The notes: generated by a model not told the origin, from the sequence alone. Positions 24,086-50,994 are shown, numbered from the stretch's first letter. The stretch: 64,000 bases of DNA from Galaxea fascicularis (GCA_948470475.1 OX419346.1:4725231-4789230); one strand, 5' to 3'. Made by a program: numbers and translations.

Positions 24086-25100
24086 AAGAAATTGATTTCC
24101 AGCAGCTTTTAATCATAGCGCAATGTGATATTTCGGGATTTAGCCAGAGAGCATAAAGCTCGTCGGGTACCGCCTGTTTTGATCTCGTGTCGCAGTAGGT
24201 GGAATACGATTCATGAAAACAAGAAGCCTATCTTTTGACCTTTATAGGCTTTATCGTTTTCCTCTATTCATCACGTTACTCAATTGCCTGACGAGGGCCA
24301 TTCTTGGTTGAATGTGAGAAAAGGTTTTGATTGGCAAAATATACCAGTTGTTTGTTTAGTGTATAAAGGTGCAATGCACAAGAGAATACTGTTATGATTT
24401 TAACAAACGTTTTGGAAACTGTAGCCCAGTAAGTAATGAAGGAGAGGACGTTGGAGACGGGGGGACCTTATCCCCAAGAGTGTCTTTTTTTCCCGTCTCG
24501 TCCCGTCTCCTGAGAGACCCTGGGAACATAGATGGAAGGCTGTGTGTGTGTGTGTGTGGGGGGGGGGGGGGGGATTGAAAGAAAGCAAAGGCAAAATAGC
24601 GATATTAAACATACCAATCTTTGTCCTTTCTTGTTGTTCAGTGATTTTTAAATACATTACGCCTGACCAATAAAGCTCCGGGGTATTTATTTGATCTAAT
24701 GACAGTGGGATGATGCTTTAAATTTAAATGGAGTGGAGAGGGGAGAGCAAGAAGGATTTTATACCATTTTATTACTGATGACGACTCTTCTTTTTTCCTT
24801 TAGATCTCAAGAACTTGATTGACCTAAGGCTATTGCTGATCAGATAAGTGCCTCCTTCCTTTTATTTGTTTAGTGATTTTGGCTTATGTTGATTTTGGTT
24901 GCTAAAACACTTTTCAAGTAGGGGACCAGAGTCTTGTAAGTAAAAGGAAACCGAAGGTAAGGGAACGCTAAGTCAAGAGTGCTGTTGACTTTGTGGTAAA
25001 TGCTCGTTATTTCTTATTATTTTACTTATTGGAAAGCCATTATTATTCTGGATGAAGATTCAGCTAAACAAGCTTCGATTGCTTTCTGATTTCCTTTGCT

Positions 25101-25315
25101 CTTGAAAGAGAATCGCGCTTTCAAGACCGGTCGGACCTCTAACGCTTGAAAGACTAGCTTTCAAGACATCTGTTTCAAACGCAGTGGGTCGGATTATTTT
25201 GTTATTAAGGGGTTAAAGGTCTTGAAAGAACAAGCGCTTTCAAGACATTTGCAGTTTCGTCCCAGAAAGCTATCGTTTACTCTTGAAAGACTTGTGAATT
25301 GAAGTCGCTTTCAAG
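25101..25315. repeat. array of four CTTGAAAG / CTTTCAAG hairpins
   Basis: The 8-bp arm CTTGAAAG occurs at 25101, 25145, 25221 and 25282. Each is followed by its exact complement CTTTCAAG at 25118, 25158, 25237 and 25308, with loops of 9, 5, 8 and 18 bases. The downstream arm usually extends to CTTTCAAGACATTT. The array ends 117 bp before the Ig exon. Function unknown. Confidence 0.85.
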
Positions 25316-25431
25316 ACATTTACATCCTCGCTTAATGTATGAATCTTTCATTGATTTTCCTAGAATTTCAACTTTTGTTCTTGGCTCGGCGTAGCTAAGT
25401 ATCTTATGATTCTCCAATTCCGCCTTGTTAG

Positions 25432-39597
<14,166 letters not shown>

Positions 39598-40434
39598 TCT
39601 CTTCGTCACATGGCCATTACAGTTCATAGATACCCTTGTTCCATAAACAAAAAACTTCAAGTACCGAATACGATTCTCCATGCTGAAAAGTTCTCGCGGC
39701 CGTCAACGTTTTGGTTCATATCCGAGAGTATCACATTAGTAGCAGTGACCAGTGCTGTGCTATTTGATAGTAACTGGAAAACGTCCCATTCCTAACTTTG
39801 AAATGGACACAAGTAAATATTTTTTTGAAAACTGGGAGAATGGGATCCTCACTCATTTTTCAAATGCGCACATGATTTGTTGTATTTGTATTTTTGAGCT
39901 CCAAGCTCTTAACTTAAAATGAAATAGGTAAAACGTTGTGAATTACAGATTCCATTCGTGGTTATCTATGATACATATATTTTTGGTTATCTCAGTTTTT
40001 CTTCTCCTTTTTTCTTCATTCCCTTGTATATCAACAAAGAAAGTTTTTACACGAACCTCTTAGGCCATTTTGTTGGTTCAGGAATATTTCAAAGTTATAG
40101 TGCACTTGAAAAAGACTGCATGTATTTAAGAGGGTAGTTGTATTTGAATGCGTAAGGCTCGGGTTTTTTAGCTTCTAGTTCGCTTTGAAGGTAGGGCAAT
40201 AGTTGATACGTTTTTTGTTTTTTTGTTTTTTTTCCTTGGGGCATACGACATGCAAAAAATCAATTTGTTCATTCTGTTTTTATTATTTCAATTTTGGTTG
40301 TTTATATGTTCATTTTCTCTTTATTACTGCTCTCGTGTAGCTGCTACTGCTGACCGTTGATATTATTGATATTGAATGGGCAGATGAACCTTGTTCTGAG
40401 CTGCAAGGCACTGTCATTGCAAATAACATAGATT
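39598..40434. other. 3' flank of the RTK gene
   Basis: T-rich sequence after the TGA at 39595-39597. No clear AATAAA in the first several hundred bases, so the polyadenylation site is not identified. No coding signal. Confidence 0.4.
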
Positions 40435-40960
40435 TTGAACATTAAACAAAACCCATTCTATTCTAGAACTTCCTCAACTGATGCGCTTAATCAGCCTTGC
40501 TGGTTAAATTTAAAACAACGCTGGCACTTCAGTCGCTGCTTGTATGTTTATAGATGCGTGAATGGCATTACTTCTCATATATTAGAGTTATTAAGAAACA
40601 GTGGTGTACATAGAGTTAGCACACGTTGCAAAGATGATCTTAGGGTGCCTTCCTTTGGGATGATCCAGATCAGGATCAATGATCCACGATCACTCGGATC
40701 ATGGCGCATCAAAGGAACCGAAGGATTGGGTAAGGATTTCTCGGTTCCTTTGATGTACCATGATCTGAGTGATCTTGGATCACTGATCCTGATCTGGATC
40801 ATTCCAAAGGAACACACCCTTAGACTTCCATTGGTTAAACGGAACTGGGGTAAACAAGAGTACCTTGCGCAGTGACTTGAGAAACTCTGACACCATATGT
40901 CAGTTTAAAAGTACATTAAAAAAAATTAAGTATCTAAGTTTTATTAATATGTGCAATTTA
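40435..40960 (+). mobile_element. LINE 3' end fragment (C-terminal domain), split by a foldback element
   Basis: The frame reads ALNQPCWLNLKQRWHFSRCL, YVYRCVNGITSHILELLRNS and VSTRCKDDLR. After the insert 40643-40819 it continues LRLPLVKRNWGKQEY, then with frame breaks LRNSDTICQFKSTLKKI. This block order is the C-terminal region that follows the reverse transcriptase in CR1/L2-like non-LTR elements. Stops and a frameshift make it a dead copy. Confidence 0.8.
40643..40819. mobile_element. Harbinger-like foldback MITE (177 bp, TTA target duplication)
   Basis: Two arms of about 80 bases (GGGTGCCTTCCTTTGGGATG... and ...CATTCCAAAGGAACACACCC) flank a loop of about 17 bases. TTA is duplicated at 40640-40642 and 40820-40822. 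GGG-starting termini with a 3-bp TWA duplication fit PIF/Harbinger. Removing it and one TTA restores the LINE reading frame locally (DDLRLPLVKRNWG). Confidence 0.85.
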
Positions 40961-41670
40961 TATCGATTATTTTTTGGATCAGGACCTCTCTGTAGATCAC
41001 CATCGGGCGAGAGAGGTTTCCTGCACAAGTGTCGTGATTATTATTGTTATTATTACTGGTAAATCCTGTTGGTTATTGAATTTCTTGTAAGAACCCGGTT
41101 ATATAGGATTTTAAGTAGCTAGCGACTAATGACAGGAAGTTTTAAGCCTTCACGGAAAGAGGGAGTTTGGGGTGGGGTGAGTGGAGTTAAAAGGTGACGG
41201 AAGATTGTATAGATAAGTGAGGGAAGGAGTAAGTCCAGTTTCCTTTCACTATGTTACTCACCCTCCCCTTCCTGTCCTGTCTAATTGAGGCAAGCTTCTT
41301 TGTGGTGAACAGAACAAAAGCTTACTTTGAAATTTGTTAGTTGTAGATATACTGTAAACTGGAGGCCATATTGGCCTTTACTCGGACTTCCAGGTGAAAT
41401 AAATGCAATACAATACAACTTTATTCTGATACACTACAACCATCACACTAATGGTTTTTTAGAAAAACCAGAAACCATTACAATGAGATGCAATTAAATT
41501 AATTTGTCATATTAAAGAAGATACAATCCTTTGAGTTCATAAACCTCACAACTTACGTGTGACTCCTTGGAAATACTGTAAAATCGAATATTTCTAATAG
41601 CACACAGGTACCCTGAGAATGGCTTTATGTGTCTACCATTTGCATCTTTAGCGTGACAATCAAACATCAG

Positions 41671-42058
41671 TTTATTATATGGTTACAATAGTACGCGCGC
41701 TCTGACTGGCTGCTGAGCGAACAAGATTTTCTTGTAATGACAAGGCATTATGAAAGTTTTTCTCGGCTCGACGGCTCTTTTAGGTTGTGAGTAAAAGCTA
41801 CGAGCGCGTGGGCGAAAACAACAAAATATGGACAAAGTACAACTTTATTTTCAATAACTGAAAGAAAAACTAGCATACAGATACTTCTTTAGTATGAGCG
41901 ACGAAGAGAGCCACAACGTTAACCAGAGCGAGTTTTATTATCGCTAAAAAGGCCATATAGTAAATAACTTATTAACCTCGTCCATTCGGTCATTACAGGG
42001 AAATCTCAGACCTCGGCCTTGATGTATTGACCTCGCTATCGCTCGGTCAATACATATA
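41671..42058. repeat. dispersed repeat, copy 1 (AGTACGCGCGCTCTGA family)
   Basis: About 385 bp highly similar to 63488-63875. Shared blocks are GTACGCGCGCTCTGA, TTTCTCGGCTCGACGG, AAAGCTACGAGCGCGTGGGC, ACAACTTTATTTTCAATAAC and TCAGACCTCGGCCTTGATG. It ends soon after the GCTCGGTCAATAC block; the right hairpin arm of copy 2 is missing. Non-coding. Confidence 0.88.
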
Positions 42059-43558
42059 TAAGTTGGTCACTGAGGCCGGAGTGATGTGAGCCTCAAGCCC
42101 TCAAACTGATTATAAACAATGCATTTCCGTGATTACAGTGTTTTCGCATGACTGAAAGATAGAGGTTTTGTAAAACGACTCACCATACGACTTCGCAATG
42201 CAACTGCAACATGTATTTCGTCTGATTATGGATCATGATTGGTTCCTGTTAGGGGGTTATCAGGATATAGGACATTTGCTGGAAAAAATTGCGGGATACG
42301 AGATATTTACAAAGATATTCTGGAATATCGAACAGCAAAGTTGTCACTTTTTAAAAGAATAAAATGTTCTAAAATAGGTTCATTGATCAGTTTTGAAGGC
42401 ACAAAAAGTGAAAAAAAAAAAAAAAGATATACTTGCCAATGCGATTAGTTGTATTTTAAATCAAACATTGACAAAACCTACAAAAATCGGCCCTTCCAGT
42501 CATTATGTAGTACCGAAATATATTGCCCACAATGACGCCATCAGTAGTGCCTTGCATTTTTGGGATACAAACCACAGGAATTAATGGAACATGGGATCTT
42601 AGCCAAATTTAATGGGATACTGGATACTCAGACTCCCTTCCCAATGAGGCCCCAAGATGCAAAACTGCGCCAGCCATCAAACCATCCATAAGTTTGGAAT
42701 ATCAACCATCGCTACAGATGTGTAGTATTTAAAGCTTTCAGCCTTAGTTCGGACAAAATTAACCGAAGATCTTCGATCTTGACAGCTGCATGCGAGACCC
42801 AAGCTGCGAGGAGGTTCAAGAAAACAGCGAGACAAGTGAGGTAATTTTCACCTTGAGTGATTTAAGCGCAGCGTGACAACAGTTTGTTTCCTTAGATATC
42901 TCCGAACGGAATTACTTTTTAGTCAAACTAACGGATGTGATCCTACACACGTTCCCCTTTAAACGGGATGGCTGACTGAGACCGTTAACTGTCTAGCTCA
43001 CCGCTAAAGAAACGTCTGTCAGTTTGTGGAGTTAAGCCTCGGCTTCTGGCTGCTAAGCAACACTTTTGGCAACAGTTATTCCGGCCATCCTTTTATTAAG
43101 CATCTCGCAATACAACATATTGTTACTTCTGGTAAAACCGCATGAACAATATTACAGTTCGTAAATAATTTCCAGATGACAGCTCCCAAATCCTCCTCAA
43201 ATGTGGTACAAAGCCTTTGTGATTGATCACATCGAACATAAGACATAAGGCGGCCATAGGGCCAACAGCCTTTATTTCCGGCATTTTTTCTTTCACTTTA
43301 GTGGTGCTTCGGTCATGGGTTATCAATCCACATTCCTTTTATGACACTGTTATAGAGGTATATGATCATGAACTGAAGGGTTAAATTAGGAATTGATTAT
43401 TATTCAACAATTTTCTAGATAGTTTGGTTGACTGGCAAACAACAAAGGTTGCTAACATTTTTCTAATATTAACATTCTTCGAAACTTTTAAAGGTTTCTT
43501 TATATAATACCTGTTATAGTTAATGATCACCTGAAGTCGCTTTTTCCATGTCTTAGCG
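42059..43558. other. intergenic stretch before the second receptor gene
   Basis: Nothing coding recognised. It should contain the promoter of the gene starting at 43559, but I see no convincing TATA box or initiator and do not place one. Confidence 0.4.
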
Positions 43559-46500
43559 ATGACTCTGTATGTCTCTTCTGGAAATAGAGTTTTGACTGCG
43601 GTTGTGATACTTAATCTTTGTTACAAAGTTGTTTTGTCGTGCTCTTGCAACGTCGGTAAGTTGACATTTGATTGTTCTGCCGTGACTGTTGGAGTGAGTT
43701 ATTTAACTTATGTGCCAATTTCGTCTTACAAATATGAAAACCAAACCGAAATTTAGTAGAATACGACTCAAAAGATTCCAGTTCAGTCGTCGAAAATGCA
43801 GTTTAATCGACAGAAGCTTTCTATACACGTCTCAAGGTTATGATGAAATGGAGGGTTAAACTCAGTTGTAAGCCACATCAGTCAAATATATCACCCGTTA
43901 CTTCTACAGGTGAAATGGTAAGAAAATACATAATGACCCATTGAGAGATGGCCTCGCCACATTGCAACATCTGATGTACTGCATTTTTCTCATGTTCTTC
44001 TAATTATAGTTTACAAATGTTTGACAACACAAACATTCGTAGTTTCAAACGCATGAGTGGTTCACGACTTCACAAGTAAAATGAAGGTTATCAGCGGTAG
44101 CATCCAGAAAAAAACAAAACAAAGGGTTAAACATTTGGTTTTGTCAAGAATCATATTGATTTTTTTTGTCAGATTTGCAGACATGTCTTCGTCTCCATTT
44201 TGTGTATCAGGACAAAAAGTGGTTTTAAAGAGAAATATATTTAAGCCATCAGATGTTCTTTGCCATTGCGTGATCTTGGTTAATAGAAATTCAAACTCGT
44301 CAAGTTGAGTGCGTGTACCATGCAATTAAACGCTAATGCAAGTCAGGCAATCTCATGAAATCGTTTTATTAGCGTATTTTCAGTTGAGGATATCATAATG
44401 AGACAAAAAAGGATGAAAGTGGTTTTGAATTTTGTGAAAGAGCCGATGTTACAGTATCAGAATGGTTGTACGGATATATCTTTGTTCGTTTCGCATGCAT
44501 GGTGTTGGTGTTTGTTTTGAAACTTTGATGGTATACGTGCCACTTAATAAAACATTTTCTGTGCAATCAAGCAAATACAAATTGTAAATTTTCTTCTTCT
44601 TCTTCTTCTTCTTCTTCTTCTTCTTCTTCTTCTTCTTCTTCTTCTTCTTCTTCTTCTTCTTCTTCTTCTTCTGCTATTTTTTGTAATGTAAAACAAATTT
44701 TAAATCAGCCCATAAACACAATTTCCTTTTGACAAAAAACATCCACATAAAATAACTTAAGATTATCATGCCTACACAAATTCACTTACAGTGTACTTAT
44801 TCGGATTTAGTTCAATTTGTTCATGACTATTTGTCTCATAGCATCTCTACACGAGCTGGGAATTGAGGATGGTCACATTCCGGATCAAGCCTTTACCGCA
44901 TCCTCCACACTCGACCCCAATCATGGACCAGGACGGGCCAGGCTAAACCAGGCGCCTACTGGGTCGCAGGGCACTGCTTGGTGCGCCAAAGAATCTGACG
45001 ATGATCAGTATCTACAGATAGATTTGAGTGAGTAATAAAGCCGCTAGCCATTTACCAAGCAAACCTGCTCATTTTAATGGAGAGTTTCCTGAAGAAAAGG
45101 AAGTTCTAATATGAGTTCCTCTTCTCTATTTGCTCACTGAAGCCATAGCAAACTTCATGTATCACTTGCCAAGAAATGCCCGTTCTGGCCTGTTTTGGCG
45201 CGCCTTTCGATCTCTTTGTTTGGAGAACCATGCACCATACACACTTAAATGAGAAACGTTCCAGCAACTTAGCCCTATGCATGTATGACTGCATAATTCT
45301 AGTCGCAATCCTTTAAAAAGTTCACTAAACGCACACAAGTTCGTTATTATGAGGTACATTTGCTTGTTTTCAGTTTATAATTCAAGAGTAACTCATCTTG
45401 CTACGCAAGGAATGAATGATCCCCCAAGTGTAAAAGATGGAAGCATTACTACCAGCTGGGTGAAGACGTATTCATTAGAGTATAGCTCGGATGGTGAAAC
45501 ATACAACGGATATTACTTCAACAAGGACTTAAAGGTAGAGATACCTATATCTTGCCTCTTCTAGTGAGAGCAGTAGCAGTGGCAGTAGTAGCAGCAATAG
45601 CAGTAGCAGTAGCAGTAGCGGTAGCAGTAGCAGTAGCAGTAGCAGGTTTTCTATGGGGAAACTGGGTCGGCTCATTCAACGTTGAAATGCAACAGTTTTT
45701 CATGACCATGTTGGCTCTTTAATCAGATATTTGATGGCAACAGTGATGGTGGATCCATATCGTGCTGTGAGCTTCCATATCCCGTAGTGGTTAGATATCT
45801 GCGGTTCAAGCCAGTCTCCTGGGTAGAGAATATCTGTTTGAGGATTGGAGTGTACGGTATTGGTAATGTTACAGGTAAACACAAGTACTAACACCGATCT
45901 ATAATCGCCATTTGGTTAATTTGTTTGTCCGTTGTTTGCATTTTGCTATTTTTCCAAGCATGCACGATTAACTTCAAATTGTCCATATTTCTACTGACTA
46001 GGCGAAAATAAGTTACAATAGAAATAAGGTTTTATCAATCAGTCTTTAACATTTCGCGACGAGCCAATAATGCACTATTTCACCCTTTCAGCCTTGGAGG
46101 AAGAATTGCTAATTAGATCTCGAGCTGGTTAAAGGGTTTATTTTCTCCAATGATACGCAATGTTAGCAAGCTCTGCACATGCTTTCAAGGCAAATGTTTT
46201 TTTAGTTGTCTTAATCAACTATTATTGACACCACTGTTCCACTAGTCTGCTTCAAGTCTAGCGACACCTGATTACCTATAGTGACTGAATACAACTGGTG
46301 GTCACTGAAATATATATACACTACGACGTGAGACAGTGTCTCACTGTGCAGCATTTGCTAACACACAAGGCCCCTACCCGTCTTACCTTCACACATTTTA
46401 CCTTTCTGGTGACAAAACAATAGTTTACGTACAATTATGTATATATTGTCTTAATCGTTCCTTTGTATTGCTATTTTACAGCCCACGACATCATTACAAC

Positions 46501-47816
46501 CGAAGAGCTAGCTGTACGTCATTATTGGTGGTGTAAGTTTTTCACCGTTCCTTGAGCCCCGGCTTTAGTTGCCATCTACATTGCTTGTATGACTAGGTTC
46601 GCCAGTGGTGATTGAACCAGCCACAATAGCCTTCGCCGCACGTGCAGGGAATCGAATCATTCCCAATGAAAACATATTCATAAATAAATTTGATTTAGTC
46701 GGCTTTCTGTTTTCCAGGGCCATTTCTATGGGTTCTTATAATCTTCTTCGTTTTCCTTGTTGTCTTGGCCTATTGGTTTTATCGCCGCATCAGAAAACGG
46801 TAAGTAACCTTGATGATCAAGTATTTCACTTTTATAATACTATTATCTAGTAAAAAAATGGAATCTGAACCATTTAACAATGAGAATTCTTGTAAATATG
46901 GCGATCTCCGGATCCAATAGGTTAACAGTCACTCCTCGAGTGTCCTAGCCTCTCGATCTAAGCTTGCCAATTGTTCGGACAAATTGTTCTGGTGAAGGCG
47001 CCTGGTAAGGTAAGTTGACGTTCAGCTGATTCATCAGTTTTAATGGCTATGCATCTATGATTTCTGCAGCTTAACGTTGAGTCCAAGAGCAAGCCAGAAA
47101 ACAGAGAAAAGGCCGTCTTTTTATACCAACCCGATTGCGCCTAACTCTGGTCCACAAAATGGGCAAATAACCATAGAAATGGAAACTATTCAAGAAGGCG
47201 CTGAGCCAACGGCCTATGAGGAACCAGAAGATGAAGTGCAGGAGGTGAAAATATATTCTAATTATATTAAGAGCCATTACAAGGGTACGAGAAACAAGAA
47301 GATGAAGCGCAGAAGTAAGAATTTATTCTAATCATAGGAGGGGGTAAAAACCTATTCTTGTGTATGATGTATATGAAATAAATTCTTCTTCATTTCAAAC
47401 CTATTAATTCTCATCATATTTTGCCCCATGCATTGGAAACTAACCATAGGCCAACATCAACATGCCTGTTGGTTTATGTTACTAAGGATAGCCGAGTGAT
47501 GTTTGCTAGGAGATGAAGCGCTTTTTTTTGGTTTGCCCTATTTTTTTCTTTTGTTTAGGTTGTAGCGCACTTCACTGACGATGGTTTCTCCAACCAACAT
47601 GGCGTGACTCACTTTTCGGTGGCAGACGAGGACGAAGATGAATCCCCTGCGGCCCAGCCAATCCGAAACGAAAACACTCTACGCCGCGAATCTCAGGAAG
47701 GCTTCAACAACCAGCCCCGCTCTTACGAGAACCAACCACCAAGAGGGGCATCAGCTGGAGCTCAGGATAGGCCCAACAGGATAGGCTCCCAGCATCTTTA
47801 TGAAACTGTTGAGTAG
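43559..47816 (+). CDS. F5/8C (discoidin) single-pass membrane receptor with a cytoplasmic tail
   Basis: Exons: 43559-43655, 44842-45027, 45374-45534, 45727-45862, 46482-46532, 46718-46799, 47070-47244 and 47559-47816; 1146 bp, 381 residues, consistent phases. Signal peptide with core VLTAVVILNLCYKVVLS (1-32). F5/8C domain 33-193 (ELGIEDGHIPDQAFTASS, TAWCAKESDDDQYLQIDL, YSLEYSSDGETYNGY, VVRYLRFKPVSW, CLRIGVYG); the start resembles the discoidin domain of DDR-type receptors. A short linker is followed by the TM helix PFLWVLIIFFVFLVVLAYW (about 212-232), a basic RRIRK stop-transfer, and a tail of about 145 residues rich in Pro, Asn, Glu and Ser. Tail tyrosines occur in YTNP, AYEEPED, SYENQPP and LYETVE, possible SH2/PTB docking sites. 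There is no kinase. A second donor (45874) would add GNVT. AATAAA at 48302. Confidence 0.82.
44590..44672. repeat. (TTC)n microsatellite
   Basis: About 27 uninterrupted TTC units in intron 1 of the second receptor, 170 bp before the discoidin exon. Confidence 0.97.
45571..45645. repeat. (AGCAGT)n repeat
   Basis: Hexamer AGCAGT/AGTAGC array in the 190-bp intron between the second and third discoidin exons. Confidence 0.9.
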
Positions 47817-47900
47817 TTTAGCTGCAATTTTTACGTCAAAATCATAGTCGGAACTGGCAATTGTTAACAAGTATGCCGGCACATACACTAATCCTTCAGT

Positions 47901-48267
47901 TGAGAAAGCAGCCACGACGACGATGGCAACGAAAACTTCATTTCAAAACATAAGCTCTTGTTATTTTAACCCTTGCGCAATTATTCCAATTTGTTTGGCT
48001 TAGACGATGCTGGCGAACTGGCCAGGGTATATATTAATATGGACGATGTTAAGGTAAAGGAAAAAAAAGAAAAAAGAAATAGTTGGCGTGATGCGCTCAG
48101 GTTCTCGAGGAAACCTAACATCTGGTCATTTCACAGTTGTTGTTTTCCAGCGAACGGCAAAGAAATGTACAAAAATGTAAAACCCTTGTTGTTCCTCATC
48201 AAACCTATTCTTTTCTGGCGGATTGCCGCTGCCGCTGCCGTTGCCGTTGTCGCTACTAAAGTTCCCT
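47901..48267. mobile_element. 370-bp MITE family, copy C (diverged)
   Basis: Shares CACGACGACGATGGCAACGA, CAATTATTCCAATTTGTTTG, ATGCTGGCGAACTGGCCAG, CACAGTTGTTGTTTTCCAGC and a right end GCCGTTGCCGTTGTCGCTAC then TAAAGTTCCCT with the other copies. It lies 85 bp after the stop codon of the second receptor, so it is probably part of the 3' UTR. Confidence 0.8.
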
Positions 48268-48309
48268 GCGATTAGGTAATTTTGGTAAGGTTTAAAACAC
48301 CAATAAACG

Positions 48310-50990
48310 ACTTCTGAGTAAATTTAATGCCGGCCAATTTTAGCTCAAAATTACAAACGTCCTTGCGGCCTTTTTGATTTTGTTGGTTTTTCTTGTTGTT
48401 TTAAGTTAAAGATCACGGAACTATGACCAGAAGAAGTACAAAGCAGGCGTGCTGTTAAATGATGTCAGTTTCAGTTTTATAAGTTTTAGCCGAATGATTT
48501 ACGAGATTTTAGTTTTCTTTTGGGTCAGAATAACAGTAGTGTTAGCCAGAGAAAGAAGTTACTCTAAGAATAATGCCACTTGGTTAAAAGCAATGAGTTA
48601 GTGTCTAAGAAACTGTTTTGAGCTGAATTGGGAGCTAGCCTCGTGGTCGGCGGATTGTGAGGCATCCAAATAAACTTGTTCTCTGAAAAACAACTGCGAC
48701 GAGCGCCACACAAGAGATTTGAACTATGCTTTCTCGTCAATTTGTCGCCTCTTAAAATTAATTTTCATCTTTAAAGAATTTGGAGAAGTATTAAATATTA
48801 CGACTCAATATCTTTGCGGTGAAATTGATAGATACTATGGTAGGTAGCAAAGAGGCCTATTATCTTGTAAACCTTGTTTTAATTGACGGTTAAGTGGTAG
48901 TGATCGAATGATCACACTCCAGACTTGCAGGTTGTCTTTGCAGAAAAAAAAATATATAGCTAATCCAACAACACAGTTAAAACGCCATGATATGTGCTAC
49001 AGACACTGAAAACGGCATTAACCGAATGGCTTAAAATTTTCTGTATTACGCATTGCATTCAACTTCCACAACTTCCACATAAAACATTTATGGGACACTT
49101 AAAGTGCTCTATATTAAATACATCGCGTACATTTATCAATACTAAAAGTACAGCAATAAAATTTATTTAATATTGAAAAGGAGCATTAAGTGCCGCTAAA
49201 ATCATTTCAGAGGAATTTCAACACAACTTGATTTTTAATTAGCGAATTGTGAACGTCTTTTTGACATCCAACCATGGAGGTCTATAAAAGGCTCTAGCTC
49301 ACTCCGCTTGCCTATCCATGTCTGTTGTGCTCGTTCTTCCTGTTTTAGCGCAAACATTACGGCAGAACTCGGAACTTGCTATTTTTTCTTTTTAATAAGT
49401 GAACTTGCGGGGGGGTGGGGGGGGGGGGTAACGTTGCATGGTATGAATGGAAAAGGAAGGTTTTACAAGACAATTTGCTTGTCATGATATTGGGGTGATG
49501 ATAGACCTTACGTATCCGTAGAAAAAAGTGAAAATGGTGCAAGAGACTGAGCCACACCACTCTGCGCAATTTCAAAGCCTCACTCGTTGTCATCGACCAA
49601 TTGGTCAATAAAACTACATGCTCAAAGTGTCTTAAGCTTTATATTCCTGCCACGCGTTTTGTTGACAGAGATACTAGAAACCTTTGGATAATTAACACCG
49701 TTTTCCCTAAGACTCTCGCTTCGCGACTTCTATTACAAAAACAAAATTGCCCCAGAGTGCATGTGTTTAGAGTAAATGTTTGGCATTGCGTACGCAAAGT
49801 GGTTTCATTCCGGATACAATACCCCAAAAAGTTGGAAATTGTACTTGTACTGCCTTTATGTTTGCAACGGGCGAAAGCACTCAACGACAAGTTTCGGTAG
49901 AAGTCTGTTCGGTGGAGGGTATTTCGCCTTAGGATTTCGGCGTCGATCCAAGAGTACACTCGGATTTTCGTAATTGAAACGTGGTCTAAAAGATTCACAA
50001 TGTGGAAATCACTGAATAGCCCCTGACGTTTTTGGAAGGGTCGTATTTGCTGCTTTTGGCAGACAAAAATGTCAGGGCTGGCATTTTCGAAAAGCAAATA
50101 ATTCCACAGAAAGTTCGTGGAAAGTTTAACTTTTTTTGGCCAATTCAAATTTCAGCTAAAGAATCCGAACAGATCAAATTCGTCTAGCTAATGGAAACAT
50201 CACTTTAAACAGGCTTCGAACACTATAAGTACTTAAAAATGCCTTTTTACAGCCTTCGGTTGATTTGGCTCGCAAAAATGCTCTTCAATTTGTGCTGAGA
50301 AGTCCTTCGTCGACCCACTGTTTCAGATTACACCGCCACACTAGAAACTTTCCATGACGCTTGCTCACGAAACCTTGTGGATGTCACCCTGATATTGGCT
50401 AAAAGTCAAACAGGCTAATTAAAATACCTTGTGAAGTATTCCTTGCTATATTGGCTTTTAAGGCAATAGCAATCCCTTTCCGGAAAAGTAACGTAGTGGT
50501 TTAGTTAATAGGTATACTGCATGATTTTACCACTAATGGCACTTTTATAAGCTCTTTGAAATAGAATGTCATTTATGTTTAATACACACACTTCCTGACA
50601 ATTTAATAGCAACAGGCGCATCGTAATCAATAAGTATAGAAATGCTTGATTAATGTGTTATTTAACCTCAAAATGCTGTTGTGGTTTGTCTTTTTACCAA
50701 AGGTTTTCAGTTTTTTCGCTTAAGTTAATAAAACGGCTTCTACTGAAGTTATCATCGGTGCAATTAGTGATGGTGAAACCTACCATTTGTAAGTTATTCC
50801 AAATTTAAGAAAAGATCCTTAAATACCAAAGTATAACAATGGTACTACTGTATTGGTTTCGATTCATACTAGCAAGACGTAACCGATGAGATAATCAATA
50901 CAGTTACCTACTTACGCAGTTAGAGGTCGTTCAATTGTTTGAAATGTATATTTATAATCCAAAACGTGATTCCTCTCAGTTTCCTTATTT
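48310..50990. other. non-coding stretch with one unexplained open frame
   Basis: Mostly AT-rich. A minus-strand frame of 169 codons (49639-50148) is long for this composition but has no recognisable domain, and the plus strand is also open over part of it. It may be a relic of a mobile element. A G-run lies at 49410-49428. Confidence 0.35.
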
Positions 50991-50994
50991 TCAG

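Larger units (their letters stand above)
17863..25100. other. no coding exon found; intron or intergenic DNA with repeats
   Basis: I searched this stretch for a signal-peptide exon that could start the kinase gene and saw none. It contains a TCA microsatellite near 17960, several inverted-repeat elements (20204-20976, 23688-24085), a GT/G-run at 24540-24573, and many short non-coding open frames. It is either the long intron of one large gene or the gap between two genes. Confidence 0.5.

Noticed and set aside
25101..25315. CRISPR-like array
   Set aside because: Repeats are only 8-bp inverted arms with irregular spacing in a eukaryotic intron; reported as a hairpin array instead.
49639..50148. 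169-codon minus-strand open frame
   Set aside because: No domain, no plausible splice context and an overlapping open frame on the other strand; kept only as a note in the surrounding stretch.
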